Shown here piece after piece: positions 55,540-64,000 of a stretch of 64,000 bases of DNA. The notes beneath the pieces were generated by a model. It saw nothing but the letters and a program-made list of their open reading frames with translations. It did not search any database and was not told the origin of the DNA. The position numbers were made by a program, and so were the translations under genes. Location of the stretch: the NCBI RefSeq assembly GCF_014839805.1, contig NC_051126.1:10424609-10488608 (forward strand). Direction: 5' to 3'. The DNA is from Manduca sexta (lineage: Eukaryota; Arthropoda; Insecta; Lepidoptera; Sphingidae). Each line of letters opens with the position of its first letter. Within the stretch, counting starts at the first letter, position 1.

Positions 55540-55710
55540 GCAGTAGTGAGGCGAGACATTATCCGAAAGGAAACCCAACACAACGTATAAGTACTACTAA
55601 TATGCATAAATGCGGTCTGCAAATCGTTCCAATGAGATTTTACATAAGTTATAAAAAGGAAGCCGGCAGAAATCGGGTTATATGGGCTTCTTTCCATTGA
55701 TCGGTTGATT
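55540..55710 (-). repeat. Dispersed repeat X copy
   Basis: Minus strand: 'aagcccatataacccgattt', 'ctgccggcttcctttttat', 'aacgatttgcagaccgcatt' and 'tgttgggtttcctttcggat', intact order. Useful as an uninterrupted reference for the split copies. Confidence 0.7.
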
Positions 55711-55714
55711 CTTA

Positions 55715-56830
55715 TATCGCTAGTCTCTAGTACCTATATTGTTATTGTGTCAGTGACTGACAAATAAATTAGTCAGTCAGTGTCAGAAATAGTCACAGTG
55801 TGTAAAAGTTATTTTATAATTCACCACGTATTCAAAATTTATATCAATAAAAACATCCTTCTAAAATAAAACAGTGACCTCATTTCTATTAAAATTGTCA
55901 TCTATATTCGCTGTTCACAGAGTAAATGCATTTTTCAATTAAAACTTGGATAAGTACTTGCGTAATTGGCACATATTGGTATTGAACTTACCCGGTTAAA
56001 CAATGGAGTTATAGCGAAAAGGAATTTCAAACTCAATTTTCATATTTTATTCCTTTGATACTTAATTTGTATTCAAACTCACACCTTTTAACTAGGGCAC
56101 CCACTTTTCGTAAACACGGCAAATTACATACCTCGACGGATTCTTATATATATTATTATATAACAGACCTACCGTTTAGAAAACTTAGAACTGAGATCCT
56201 AGTATTTGATTATTCATTCATAATATTGACAAACGAAAAGCAATGCCTCTATTATTTGTTAGAATTTAGATTTAACATAAACATACTACAAATCTGTTTC
56301 TGTGTATGATTTTGAAATTAAGCACAATTTTATGTAAATAAACAATTCACTTAGATTATGTGGTTCGGGAAGGAAATATACGCGGGTGGAGATAATTTAT
56401 AATTAAGGCAATAAGTCGGGTAACGCTAGGGTTGCCGCGCAAGGTTTCGAAGTCAATTTAAAATTCATAAACGGTGTGCGTTTCCCGGAAAATCTTGTTA
56501 TAATATCCTCAACCTTACCCGGACTGAAAACGTCTCAGATTTGGGCACAAGTAATTATTGTAATCTAAAAACATTTATTCGACTTTCTACTGTAATATCT
56601 TGTGGTGTGGAAACATAAATTAAACCATGAATATATATTTTTTTTAAAGGGAGTTTGTTAAGTTTTGATGTAGAGGACATTAAAACTCCTTTGACAAATA
56701 GTAAATAGTTCTTTCTAATGATTATATAATCCTGAAGTAAATAATAATAATAATCTGTAGAGGTATAAAGTGAAAGGGCCTTTTATTGAATATAAAATAT
56801 AATACTGAAAGGGCTAGTATACTAAAAAAA
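55715..56830. other. No gene; small SINE piece
   Basis: 56093-56122 ('actagggcacccacttttcg') is a 3' fragment of an S2 SINE on the minus strand. The remainder is AT-rich without a supported gene. Confidence 0.4.
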
Positions 56831-56832
56831 CA

Positions 56833-57390
56833 TGTATTACATGGGAGATTGGGAGAACATAAGTTGCGCGTGATAGCATTAGGCGGACTACAGAGCGCCG
56901 GCTGTCTAGCGACAAGCCAGAACCCGAAAAAGACGTGGCAACGGTCACGCGCTCGTAGTACGGCGTGAGGCGGCATCCTTTGTGGTATGTCGATAAGTCT
57001 CGATATAGTTCCCACACAGCGCAATGCTTATTATGATTATATATGTAGCCGTAGCACTGGTGAATTTCTGGAGCGATAGTGGCGCCATCTATCATTACAT
57101 CGAGGAGGTATTAGAAAAGGAGGGAGGTCGACTGCTGTCAATATAAGGACCGGCCGAACGACGAGAGCTCAGTCTTGTAGCAAGCTTGTACGAGGCTTGT
57201 AGAAGTCTTCAGAACTCTTGTTTCAATGCTCGAACCGAGCACATGGTGTATTCCGCTAGTGTTGCTATGCAGTAAATTGTTATTGAAGTAAAGAAGTGTT
57301 TCAATAATCGAATAACTGTCTGGAAAATAAATATAGACCGGTGATACTTTACCGGTCATGTAGAAAAATAAACAGTTTCACTCCGACATA
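56833..57390 (+). mobile_element. Possible solo LTR
   Basis: A GC-richer block has the order expected of an LTR: a 300-bp U3-like part, a core promoter (TATAAGG at 57142-57148, initiator TCAGT with A at 57171), then AATAAA at 57326-57331 and 57367-57372. A TG at 56833 could be the left end. The right end (CA at 57380 or 57388) and a flanking duplication are not convincing. A host promoter is the alternative. Confidence 0.35.
57142..57173 (+). promoter_or_regulatory. TATA box plus insect initiator
   Basis: TATAAGG at 57142-57148 lies 29 bp upstream of the A in CTCAGTC (57171), matching the insect TATA/Inr geometry. No open frame follows closely. It fits transcription start within an LTR (U3/R border) or an unidentified transcript. 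Confidence 0.4.
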
Positions 57391-57399
57391 TATTTTTTA

Positions 57400-58325
57400 A
57401 TTAAAATATACGTTAAAATCCAATTTACCAGTTGATGGTTGTTCTAGGAAATAAATATGCCCTTTTGAGTATATAACAAGATTATATTTATTTATGCACA
57501 TATTACACGTGACGTTGCAAAAGCCGAAAGAAGTAAGAGGAAATAACAATCATGTATTTGACATCGTTTATTCAATTTATTCAATAAGTTTTAATACTAG
57601 TACACCAAATAGAAATCGACAGCCCTATATAGAAGGAAGCACACGTGTTTATCGGATCTCTTAACGAGTAGAATTGCCACTCTAACGCAATAATTATGCC
57701 ATACTTGGTAACAAAATGTTACTGGCACGTTCTGGATATATTGTAATTACCGGTCTACGTAAACAATTTATCGTTGATCTATCAATCTACAATTATTTCT
57801 TAAACAGTCTTCAATAAAGATCACTAACAAAAAACTGTTAATGTTTTCTTTGCGGCTCTACTGCCATTGAATTTATAAAAAAATATATATATTGGATGGT
57901 AATCAATATTTAGTTTTACTGATCAGTATCACCTCTGGCAACCCTTAAAGAATAAAAGGAGTGAAGACAGTGTATAAATGGTATTACAGAAATAAAATTA
58001 ATATATTAGTACAAGTAACAAGATGTAACTAACACATTTAGAAATCCAAATCTAGCTAACAAAAACGAATGCACACTCCCGAAAGAGCAAATTTCTGCAT
58101 ATCGTGGGCGACATAACATCACCCCACTGCTTTCATGAATATTTTAATGTTCATAATAAATTACTTCAGATGCCGGCCTTACCTCAATTTCTGCTTGCAC
58201 ATGCGTTATAAAATATCGTTTTTGGTTACATATAGTCAAACTGGTTTTTATTAATATTGTACCCACACGGATTATTACTCTTCGACTATGAAAAATAGTT
58301 TTAAGTATATATTTTGAACTCAACT
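57400..58325. other. No gene seen
   Basis: AT-rich sequence, no supported feature. Confidence 0.4.
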
Positions 58326-58329
58326 CTGT

Positions 58330-58472
58330 GAATAGTTTTTTCGGGATAAATATTTTGCCGAAATAAAAGTAGCCTATAGCATTCGGAAGTAATGCAGCTT
58401 CCTATTAATGAGATAATTTCCAAAATCAGTTCAGGAGTTCCAGAGAATAGCACCGACATATAAACACACAAG
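58330..58472 (-). mobile_element. Helitron-like remnant
   Basis: The minus strand has 'ctctggaactcctgaactga', 'ttggaaattatctcattaat' and 'ctataggctacttttatttc', the body of the Helitron group. Both termini are lost. Confidence 0.4.
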
Positions 58473-58474
58473 TT

Positions 58475-58970
58475 TTAAAAACATCTAAAATAAGTCTAAA
58501 ATGCTACAATAATTATTAGTATTTATTAGTATTATTAGTAATTATTAGTATATATATGTAACTCATAGTTTGCAAGCTCATCTGTGTATAATAAAACATC
58601 GATATGCGAGTGTCAGAAAATATGAACGCGAAGCGAACTCTTCGGAAAACTTCACGGAATACATTACAATTATTTTATACCATAGAAAAATTTAAATCTT
58701 GTCATTGACAGGGTTGTCAGCCTTCCTACTTTGAGCAACTTTGTAAATATTTATGGAAATAAACATTTAATTTTGTGCGTGGAATGGTTTGGCAAACAAA
58801 ATGGCAATAAAATCTTTTCAAGAGGTTTGAAAAAATTTACGCGCCCGTCATTGTGGCATTACAATTGAAATCAAAATAATATTTGGATTAAGAGAGTACA
58901 AAGATTGGTCGTCATTGACGATGAATTTCGAAAACGAATTAAAGTGTAGACTGATGTCGATGTTTCTGAT
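58475..58970. other. No gene seen
   Basis: AT-rich sequence with a short TATTAG tandem at about 58515-58550. Confidence 0.4.
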
Positions 58971-58974
58971 ATCA

Positions 58975-59162
58975 CTATCAATGCCGTAGGGTCCGTATAA
59001 CGCTATTCCTGTCGGCTTCACTTTCGTAATTTATGTTAATTTCAAGCCGCATTTTTGTCTATTAGTAAGTACTAATTGGAAAATATCCTAAAATAACTAC
59101 TGCTATATATTGCATCGGATTCCGTTCCGGAAAATGTCACCCTTTGCCACCGGTCACTATAG
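58975..59162 (+). repeat. Dispersed repeat X copy, hit by a Penelope-like insertion
   Basis: 'tagggtccgtataacgctat', 'cctgtcggcttcactttcgt' and 'aaaatgtcaccctttgccac' follow repeat X. Its right edge GGTCACTATAG was duplicated by the adjacent insertion. Confidence 0.6.
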
Positions 59163-59299
59163 TACTATATAACTTTGACTTTGCGGTGGAGGAACATAGT
59201 CCCCCCCGTGACCACGACGGCTGCAAAGTCTTCGAAACGTCGGGAGAAAACTAAAACATTAAAACCGCGATAAAATCCGAAAAATAGTTTAATTTTAAT
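59163..59299. mobile_element. Penelope-like terminal repeat copy (P10), 11-bp target duplication
   Basis: 'ccgtgaccacgacggctgca', 'agtcttcgaaacgtcgggag' and 'ccgcgataaaatccgaaaaa' match one arm of the family. GGTCACTATAG stands at 59152-59162 and 59300-59310. Only one arm was inserted (5'-truncated). Confidence 0.8.
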
Positions 59300-59314
59300 G
59301 GTCACTATAGGATT

Positions 59315-60270
59315 ATTTTTCATAATATTATGTGTAGTGTGTATATGAAGTTTGGACGGGAACTTACAATTACTTAAACCGATGTCATTATAACCGGTTT
59401 CAACTGCAAATACTTTATACAATGTTTGCAATTAAAATCTGTAACTGCCGCAGGATAAAGTTATTTTAATGAATGAATAATAGCCTTAGATCGAAGTAAT
59501 TCTAGTAAATCAAAATAAAAAATGAAAGCTAGCGATCGCCAACTGTTTCAAACTATTTTGCATTTTTATTTTAGTTGTTTTGAATACTGTTTTTATTTCG
59601 AATCAGTATAAATTATTTTTTATAAAAACTAACTTAGAATTGGTGGTAACAAGCACTATTTTGTAAATCTGTTGCGCGTTTAAGCTTTTGTGTTTTAGAC
59701 TCGTAGAGAATGAAATGTTCGCAATAAATTAAAAAGAAATAAAAAATTCCCGTCGAACGTAGAATAATTAATTTAGACTATTCTTTAATTTTATATTTTA
59801 TTCTGATATTATATTCTTTTTAAAAAAACATTATTCAGAAGTGGATGCTACTGTTTTGTATCTACAGAAACTATCAAGTTTCTTTATTCAAATCATAGTA
59901 TAATAAGTTCGATATATAAAACAATCGGTCAAAAGCTAACTAATCGTTTAGTGCACATTTATAAAAAAAGCAAATATCCAAAAAGTAAAACAGCTGAGAC
60001 AAAACCATGACCAAAATATTTTTTTAATCTTCATACACCGGTCATATTAAGCAAATGCCAAATGTTTACAATACAAGAAATAAGCAGTGTTCCCGTCGCG
60101 CCAACGAGTATTCACCGTAAAAGAATCGATTGGACGGATAACGAGTCAACCCAATCAATTTAGTATGCGTAAACTCCCCTTTACAATTCAGAGGTTATCA
60201 ACCTTTCACATTTAAAACTTTTTTATGTTTCCTTAATTATAATTAACAATCGTTTTGATTCTAAACTAAA
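59315..60270. other. No gene seen
   Basis: AT-rich sequence, no supported feature. Confidence 0.4.
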
Positions 60271-60273
60271 ACA

Positions 60274-60561
60274 TCCCTACATAGTATAAAACAAAGTCGC
60301 TTTCTCTGTCCCTATCTATGTATGTTTAAATCTTTAAAACTACGCAACGATGATGCGGCTTTTTTAAATAGATAGAGTGATTCAAGAGGAAGGTTTGTAT
60401 GTATAATAACATCCATTAAATAGTGGAGAAATACTGTTATTTTGTTATGTTATACCCGTGCCAGAGCGGGCCGCTATGTTTTTATATACAACGTTCACAG
60501 TTTTTCTGTAGTGTATTTAGTATCAGCATTGCACCTGTGCGAAGCCGGGGCGAGTCCTTAG
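60274..60561 (+). mobile_element. Helitron-like element, third family
   Basis: Starts A|TCCCTACATAGTATAAAAC, has 'aaactacgcaacgatgatgc' and the hairpin 'gtgcgaagccggggcgagtc'. It ends CTTAG, one base longer than CTAG. Family recognised from memory of insect repeats; the altered end lowers confidence. Confidence 0.55.
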
Positions 60562-60580
60562 TTCTAATATAAAAGACTAT

Positions 60581-60702
60581 CCCCCTTATTCATAGATGTT
60601 TTTTTTATCTTAGGACGGAGTAAAGCTATGATAACAAGTTTGTTTCTCAATGCAGAGCTTTACTCCGTCCTTAGATAAAAAAAACGTCTGTGAATAAGGG
60701 GG
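60581..60702. mobile_element. MITE with 47-bp inverted arms (122 bp)
   Basis: CCCCCTTATTCATAGATGTT begins the left arm and is mirrored by the right end 'acgtctgtgaataagggggg'-type sequence, differing at few positions. The inner block 'ggacggagtaaagct' pairs exactly. The 28-bp loop contains ATGATAACAAG. A fragment of the same family is at 38863-38932. No target duplication is clear. Confidence 0.75.
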
Positions 60703-60704
60703 TT

Positions 60705-61230
60705 TGTCTACATTGTTGTAAGTAAGCGATAACTCATCAAAATCTCGTGAATAATTAATTTAGCCTGACCATAAGTTTGATCGAGTCCACAATACGTTCC
60801 AGTGAGTGATACAATGAATAACTGACTACCTTCAATGAATTAAAATTAAAATTATCAAAACTATAATAGAATTTATACTGTATTCCTGGAAGGCTAAAAT
60901 ATATTTCTATGTTAACAAATGAAATCAATTCCGTTTTTAATTATCTAAATTGAATTTTATATATATTTTTGGCATTTACATAGTTCCATTTTGGATTAGA
61001 TTATAGATTAGTAGAATATGAACTTATTGAGTAAACATTCACAAAGTCAAAGGAATTATAAGTACGTTGTCAAATTTATATAATAGAAACATAGATAACT
61101 GCATTGTGTAGAAGTTGAATAAGTCTTTGCTAATATAATCGCAAGAAATCGAATAGTAGCGTTGGTTTTCTGTGATGTAATTTATCATGAGTAGGTAAAT
61201 AAAAACCTGCTTAGAGGGTGCCATTGCATT
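60705..61230. other. No gene seen
   Basis: AT-rich sequence, no supported feature. Confidence 0.4.
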
Positions 61231-61395
61231 CTCGTTTTAAAGTCGTTACCCACATAAGTGTGTCGCGTTCCGGGATCAGGCTATGTATATCCGGTTTTAA
61301 CAGGTCGGCATAATTGTGTCGACTGCAGAGGGGCAATCATCTCTCGTCAGTCGACATTCCTGACCATCGACTTATCATCAGGTACAGTGGGGTCA
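61231..61395 (-). repeat. Dispersed repeat R3 copy
   Basis: Minus strand: 'acctgatgataagtcgatg', 'gactgacgagagatgattgc', 'cgacacaattatgccgacct' and 'gatcccggaacgcgacacac', full R3 order. Confidence 0.7.
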
Positions 61396-61744
61396 CTTTC
61401 TCGTGCTCGTTAAAAAGACGTATTTCTCTTATTGACCGTACAGTTATTTTAAATAAAATAAAGATTGTGGATTCGATAAGTGCCTCGCGAGATTGATGCG
61501 AGACTCAAGATTTGGCGTAATTTTAAGTGTTCTGACAGATGGCTGGTATGAAACTTGAATGATCGAAACGATTAGTAGATTTATCGGCTTTCTGTCATGA
61601 ATTGCCAAATTCCATCTACTGGAGAGTTTCATGAATTTCGCGTTTGATAAATATTAGTTGTTCATTTAATTTGAAACTTAATATAAACTTATTATGCATT
61701 GATTGACTTTGATGCGATTCCTCGGAACGATCTAACTAAATCGA

Positions 61745-61935
61745 CTACTCTGCAGTGGCGACGGGTCGATGTAACCCGCTTCCTGCCGGCTTCTCTCTAT
61801 TTAGAATTAATGCAGAATCTAATTATCGTCAGAACAATTTACGAATTGTATTCATCCATATCTATAATCCATGTAAGTACTTATATGTCCTGTTGAGTTA
61901 CCTTTCGGAAAATTTCACTTCGCACTGTCACTCTG
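61745..61935 (+). repeat. Dispersed repeat X copy
   Basis: 'cagtggcgacgggtcgatgt', 'cttcctgccggcttctctct' and 'gttacctttcggaaaatttc' follow the family. Uninterrupted. Confidence 0.65.
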
Positions 61936-61939
61936 TAAA

Positions 61940-62505
61940 GAAAAAGCAACTATGCGGCTAAGATCTCTCCTTTAAAATATGATAATATGTCTTATCTCTA
62001 GTGTACAGCACGTATTCATATGTTATCTGCATAAAACTGCAGCAGATTATCTGTCAGAATAAATAAAAAAGAAACTTAATATAAATTTAGTCAGTAAGTG
62101 CTTCTTATTGCAATGGAACTGACTTATCTAATGGCATGGAAACAAATATTCGAACAATAATAAATAGAGCTGTCGATGCAAAAATAATATGGCAATACAT
62201 TATGAAACTGTTCGGCTCAATAAAAACCATTTGATATTCAAAAGGTGCTGCATTAAACGAATGAAATGTGAATTTTGCTTTTTATGCATATCGCATTGAC
62301 TGGAACTACCATTGGTTCGGGCGAATATTGAAATAGTATTTTTAAAAAATGTTTATTGGATTTATTTGAAAACGTTTTTTAAAAGCGCCGGCTTTGGGTT
62401 TTTGTAACCAACATTGATTAGTCTATAATGAAGTTTGGGGATTTATTTTCACGCGTTCCTTTTTTGAATAGTATTTGGCATACGTTTTGTTTCTGGCAAA
62501 TTAAT
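61940..62505. other. No gene seen
   Basis: AT-rich sequence up to the TTAA that precedes the piggyBac-like element. Confidence 0.4.
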
Positions 62506-62509
62506 TTAA

Positions 62510-63130
62510 CACGTTCACTGCGGAACAGGCCTATATCGGCCTGCCGCGGTACTTCAGCTGGTGCGGACGAAGAAAACTATGTCTCTCTCATTAGTGCGGA
62601 ACGATTCCCCCTTCAAAACATTACGTAGGCCCTTTTCGGCCTACCACGCACCGACTGGTAAATACATCCGCTCAGTGCGGCAGTAGGCCTATTTCGGTCC
62701 CAACAGGCCTCCGGCGACCCGATGCCGCACAGAGCGCGCGTCTCGTCAGTTAGTGTTGAGCTATTTAGCTGATCTAACGTAGCGTTCGTTCGATAAATTC
62801 AACCATGGCAAACAATGAAAGAAAAATAAAAAATTATAATTCAAAGAGTTCTATCAACTTTTTAAATTCATTTGAGAACCTATTTATTATTTATTGTAGT
62901 ACCGAAGCCAAAAAAAAAACTTAAAAAAATAAAAAAAATATTGCAGAAAATGCAACCAAAACCTTTGCGTGACATGTTTTAAAGACAAGCATAAGTAAAT
63001 AATAAACTTTTTTCATTCCTTCTACGATAATTCTGTTTTATTTTCGATATACCCTTATTTTGGTCTGTCCCTTCACTACTAAAAATACTTTCTAGTGCGG
63101 TTCAGGTCGATATCGGCCTGCCGCTTTCCC
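62510..63130 (+). mobile_element. piggyBac-like element, internally deleted
   Basis: TTAA (62506-62509) precedes CACGTTCACTGCGG, a piggyBac-type left end. The palindromic motif AGGCCTATATCGGCCT and relatives recur near both ends (62527, about 62624, about 62682, about 63105), like subterminal transposase-binding repeats. Between them only the start and the last codons of a transposase remain. The right end is not a clean inverse of the left and no right TTAA is evident, so the copy is decayed or truncated there. Confidence 0.65.
62805..62998 (+). pseudogene. piggyBac-like transposase remnant (start and Cys-rich end)
   Basis: ATG at 62805 opens MANNERKIKNYNSKSS, in a plausible start context (aaccATGg), and runs 39 codons to TAA at 62922-62924. 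In another frame 62942-62998 reads CRKCNQNLCVTCFKDKHK then TAA. The spacing CxxC...CxxCF..xH is the C-terminal zinc-binding domain of piggyBac transposases, which binds the element ends. The catalytic DDD core (about 500 residues) is deleted. An A-rich tract joins the two pieces with a frame change and a stop. The element could move only with a transposase from elsewhere. Confidence 0.65.
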
Positions 63131-63945
63131 TTGTTTATTTCTTATTTCCAGTTTGGCAGATCTCAAGGCGAATCGAACCTAAGGAAGTTGGGTTCAAGGT
63201 CATTCTAACAGTATTAAAAAAAAATTGTTTACGTCATGTTTTCACAAAGTTATAGCATTTTAATCTACCCTAGTGTTGGTGGGTCAAGAAAGACCTGCCA
63301 CGCACTGGCGCATTGGCGCATTTCGATCCGTCGCCGCACCAGATGAAGGTTTACGATTTTACTGGCCGCAGCCAAGGTGTTAACTATAATGAATATATAG
63401 CAACAATTATAGTGAAGCTATATTATAAAGACGATAAAATTGAAGATATGGTCCTCAACATTGAAAGATACACCAGCAGAACTATCAACGCGTCGAGAGG
63501 AGCTACTACTTCATCATTTTAACGTTAGGTCAATCGAGTACAATAATGATCTTAAAATCGATTTCCAGTTGAGTTTCCTTCAGTTCCAAATCGACTTATG
63601 ATAGTAGGGGCGACGTTAACTCTATCAGTTCCCTACAACAGTCCTGTTTGAATACTGATGCACCTGCGCCGAACGATAATGAAGTGCTTTTACAACACTT
63701 TAATGCGCCACCGTTGAGCAAATCTCATTGAGTGTAGCTAGAATGTTTGGACTTTCCTTTTTGACTATTTTAATATCTGCACTAAGTAAGATTGCTTTTT
63801 AATTATTAAACTCATAATATGTAGATTTTACTCATATTATAAATGGGAAAGTTTGTATAAATATTTGGCTATGTGTTAGATGTATTTAAATGTAAGTTTT
63901 AAACGAATTTGGAAGATTATTTTTATACGGACACGCCATATAATA
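63131..63945. other. No recognised gene; one open frame
   Basis: Plus-strand frame 63313-63522 (about 69 codons, TTG first, no ATG at its head) has more even composition than most chance frames here. I recognise no domain. It could be debris of another element. Confidence 0.3.
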
Positions 63946-63947
63946 AT

Positions 63948-64000
63948 CTCATTGCACTTGATGGTAAATGGAGTAAGGTCCTTATGTGTCACCCTCGCGA
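63948..64000 (+). repeat. Dispersed repeat R3, start of a copy cut by the window end
   Basis: 'attgcacttgatggtaaatg' and 'gagtaaggtcc' match the first R3 block. The copy continues past the window. Confidence 0.5.

Overview
This window reads as AT-rich nuclear DNA from an insect, most probably a moth or butterfly (Lepidoptera). The inference rests on the repeat content: tRNA-headed SINEs, Helitrons ending in CTAG, Penelope-like foldbacks, RTE- and Jockey-type LINE pieces, and a mariner of DD37D (maT) type. These are recognised from memory of lepidopteran repeats, not from a search. I see no host protein-coding gene I can support. The only clear host gene is a complete tRNA-Pro(CGG) at 24407-24478 on the minus strand. 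Almost everything else is mobile-element sequence, mostly decayed, separated by AT-rich DNA without recognisable content.

Region by region. 1-14 kb: scattered SINEs, Penelope-like foldbacks, an RTE 3' end and a LINE 3' tail. 14-27 kb: SINE, Helitrons, a nested stack at 22.8-23.9 kb (dispersed repeat, Penelope-like copy, then a 731-bp foldback), and the tRNA. 27.4-30.6 kb: a 5'-truncated Jockey-like LINE on the minus strand, split by a palindromic Penelope-like insertion with a 12-bp target duplication. 31.7-34.0 kb: a four-level nest, in which a dispersed repeat holds a Helitron, the Helitron holds a 123-bp tandem repeat, and one repeat unit holds a nearly complete mariner. 34-49 kb: a Helitron, SINEs, a decayed RTE with an inverted 5' end, two copies of a TTAA-flanked foldback, and LINE debris. 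49-64 kb: two Penelope-like copies, Helitrons, a 325-codon open LINE reverse transcriptase fragment at 53.5-54.5 kb, a possible solo LTR at 56.8-57.4 kb, an MITE, and an internally deleted piggyBac-like element at 62.5-63.1 kb.

No genes here work together in a pathway. The value of the window is its record of transposition: several insertions keep exact target-site duplications, so their order can be read. The most informative signals are (i) one Penelope-like family that repeatedly leaves palindromic copies with 11-15 bp duplications, and (ii) a mariner whose intact neighbouring repeat unit gives an exact empty site. I found no CRISPR array, no bacterial-type operon, and no convincing new protein system.
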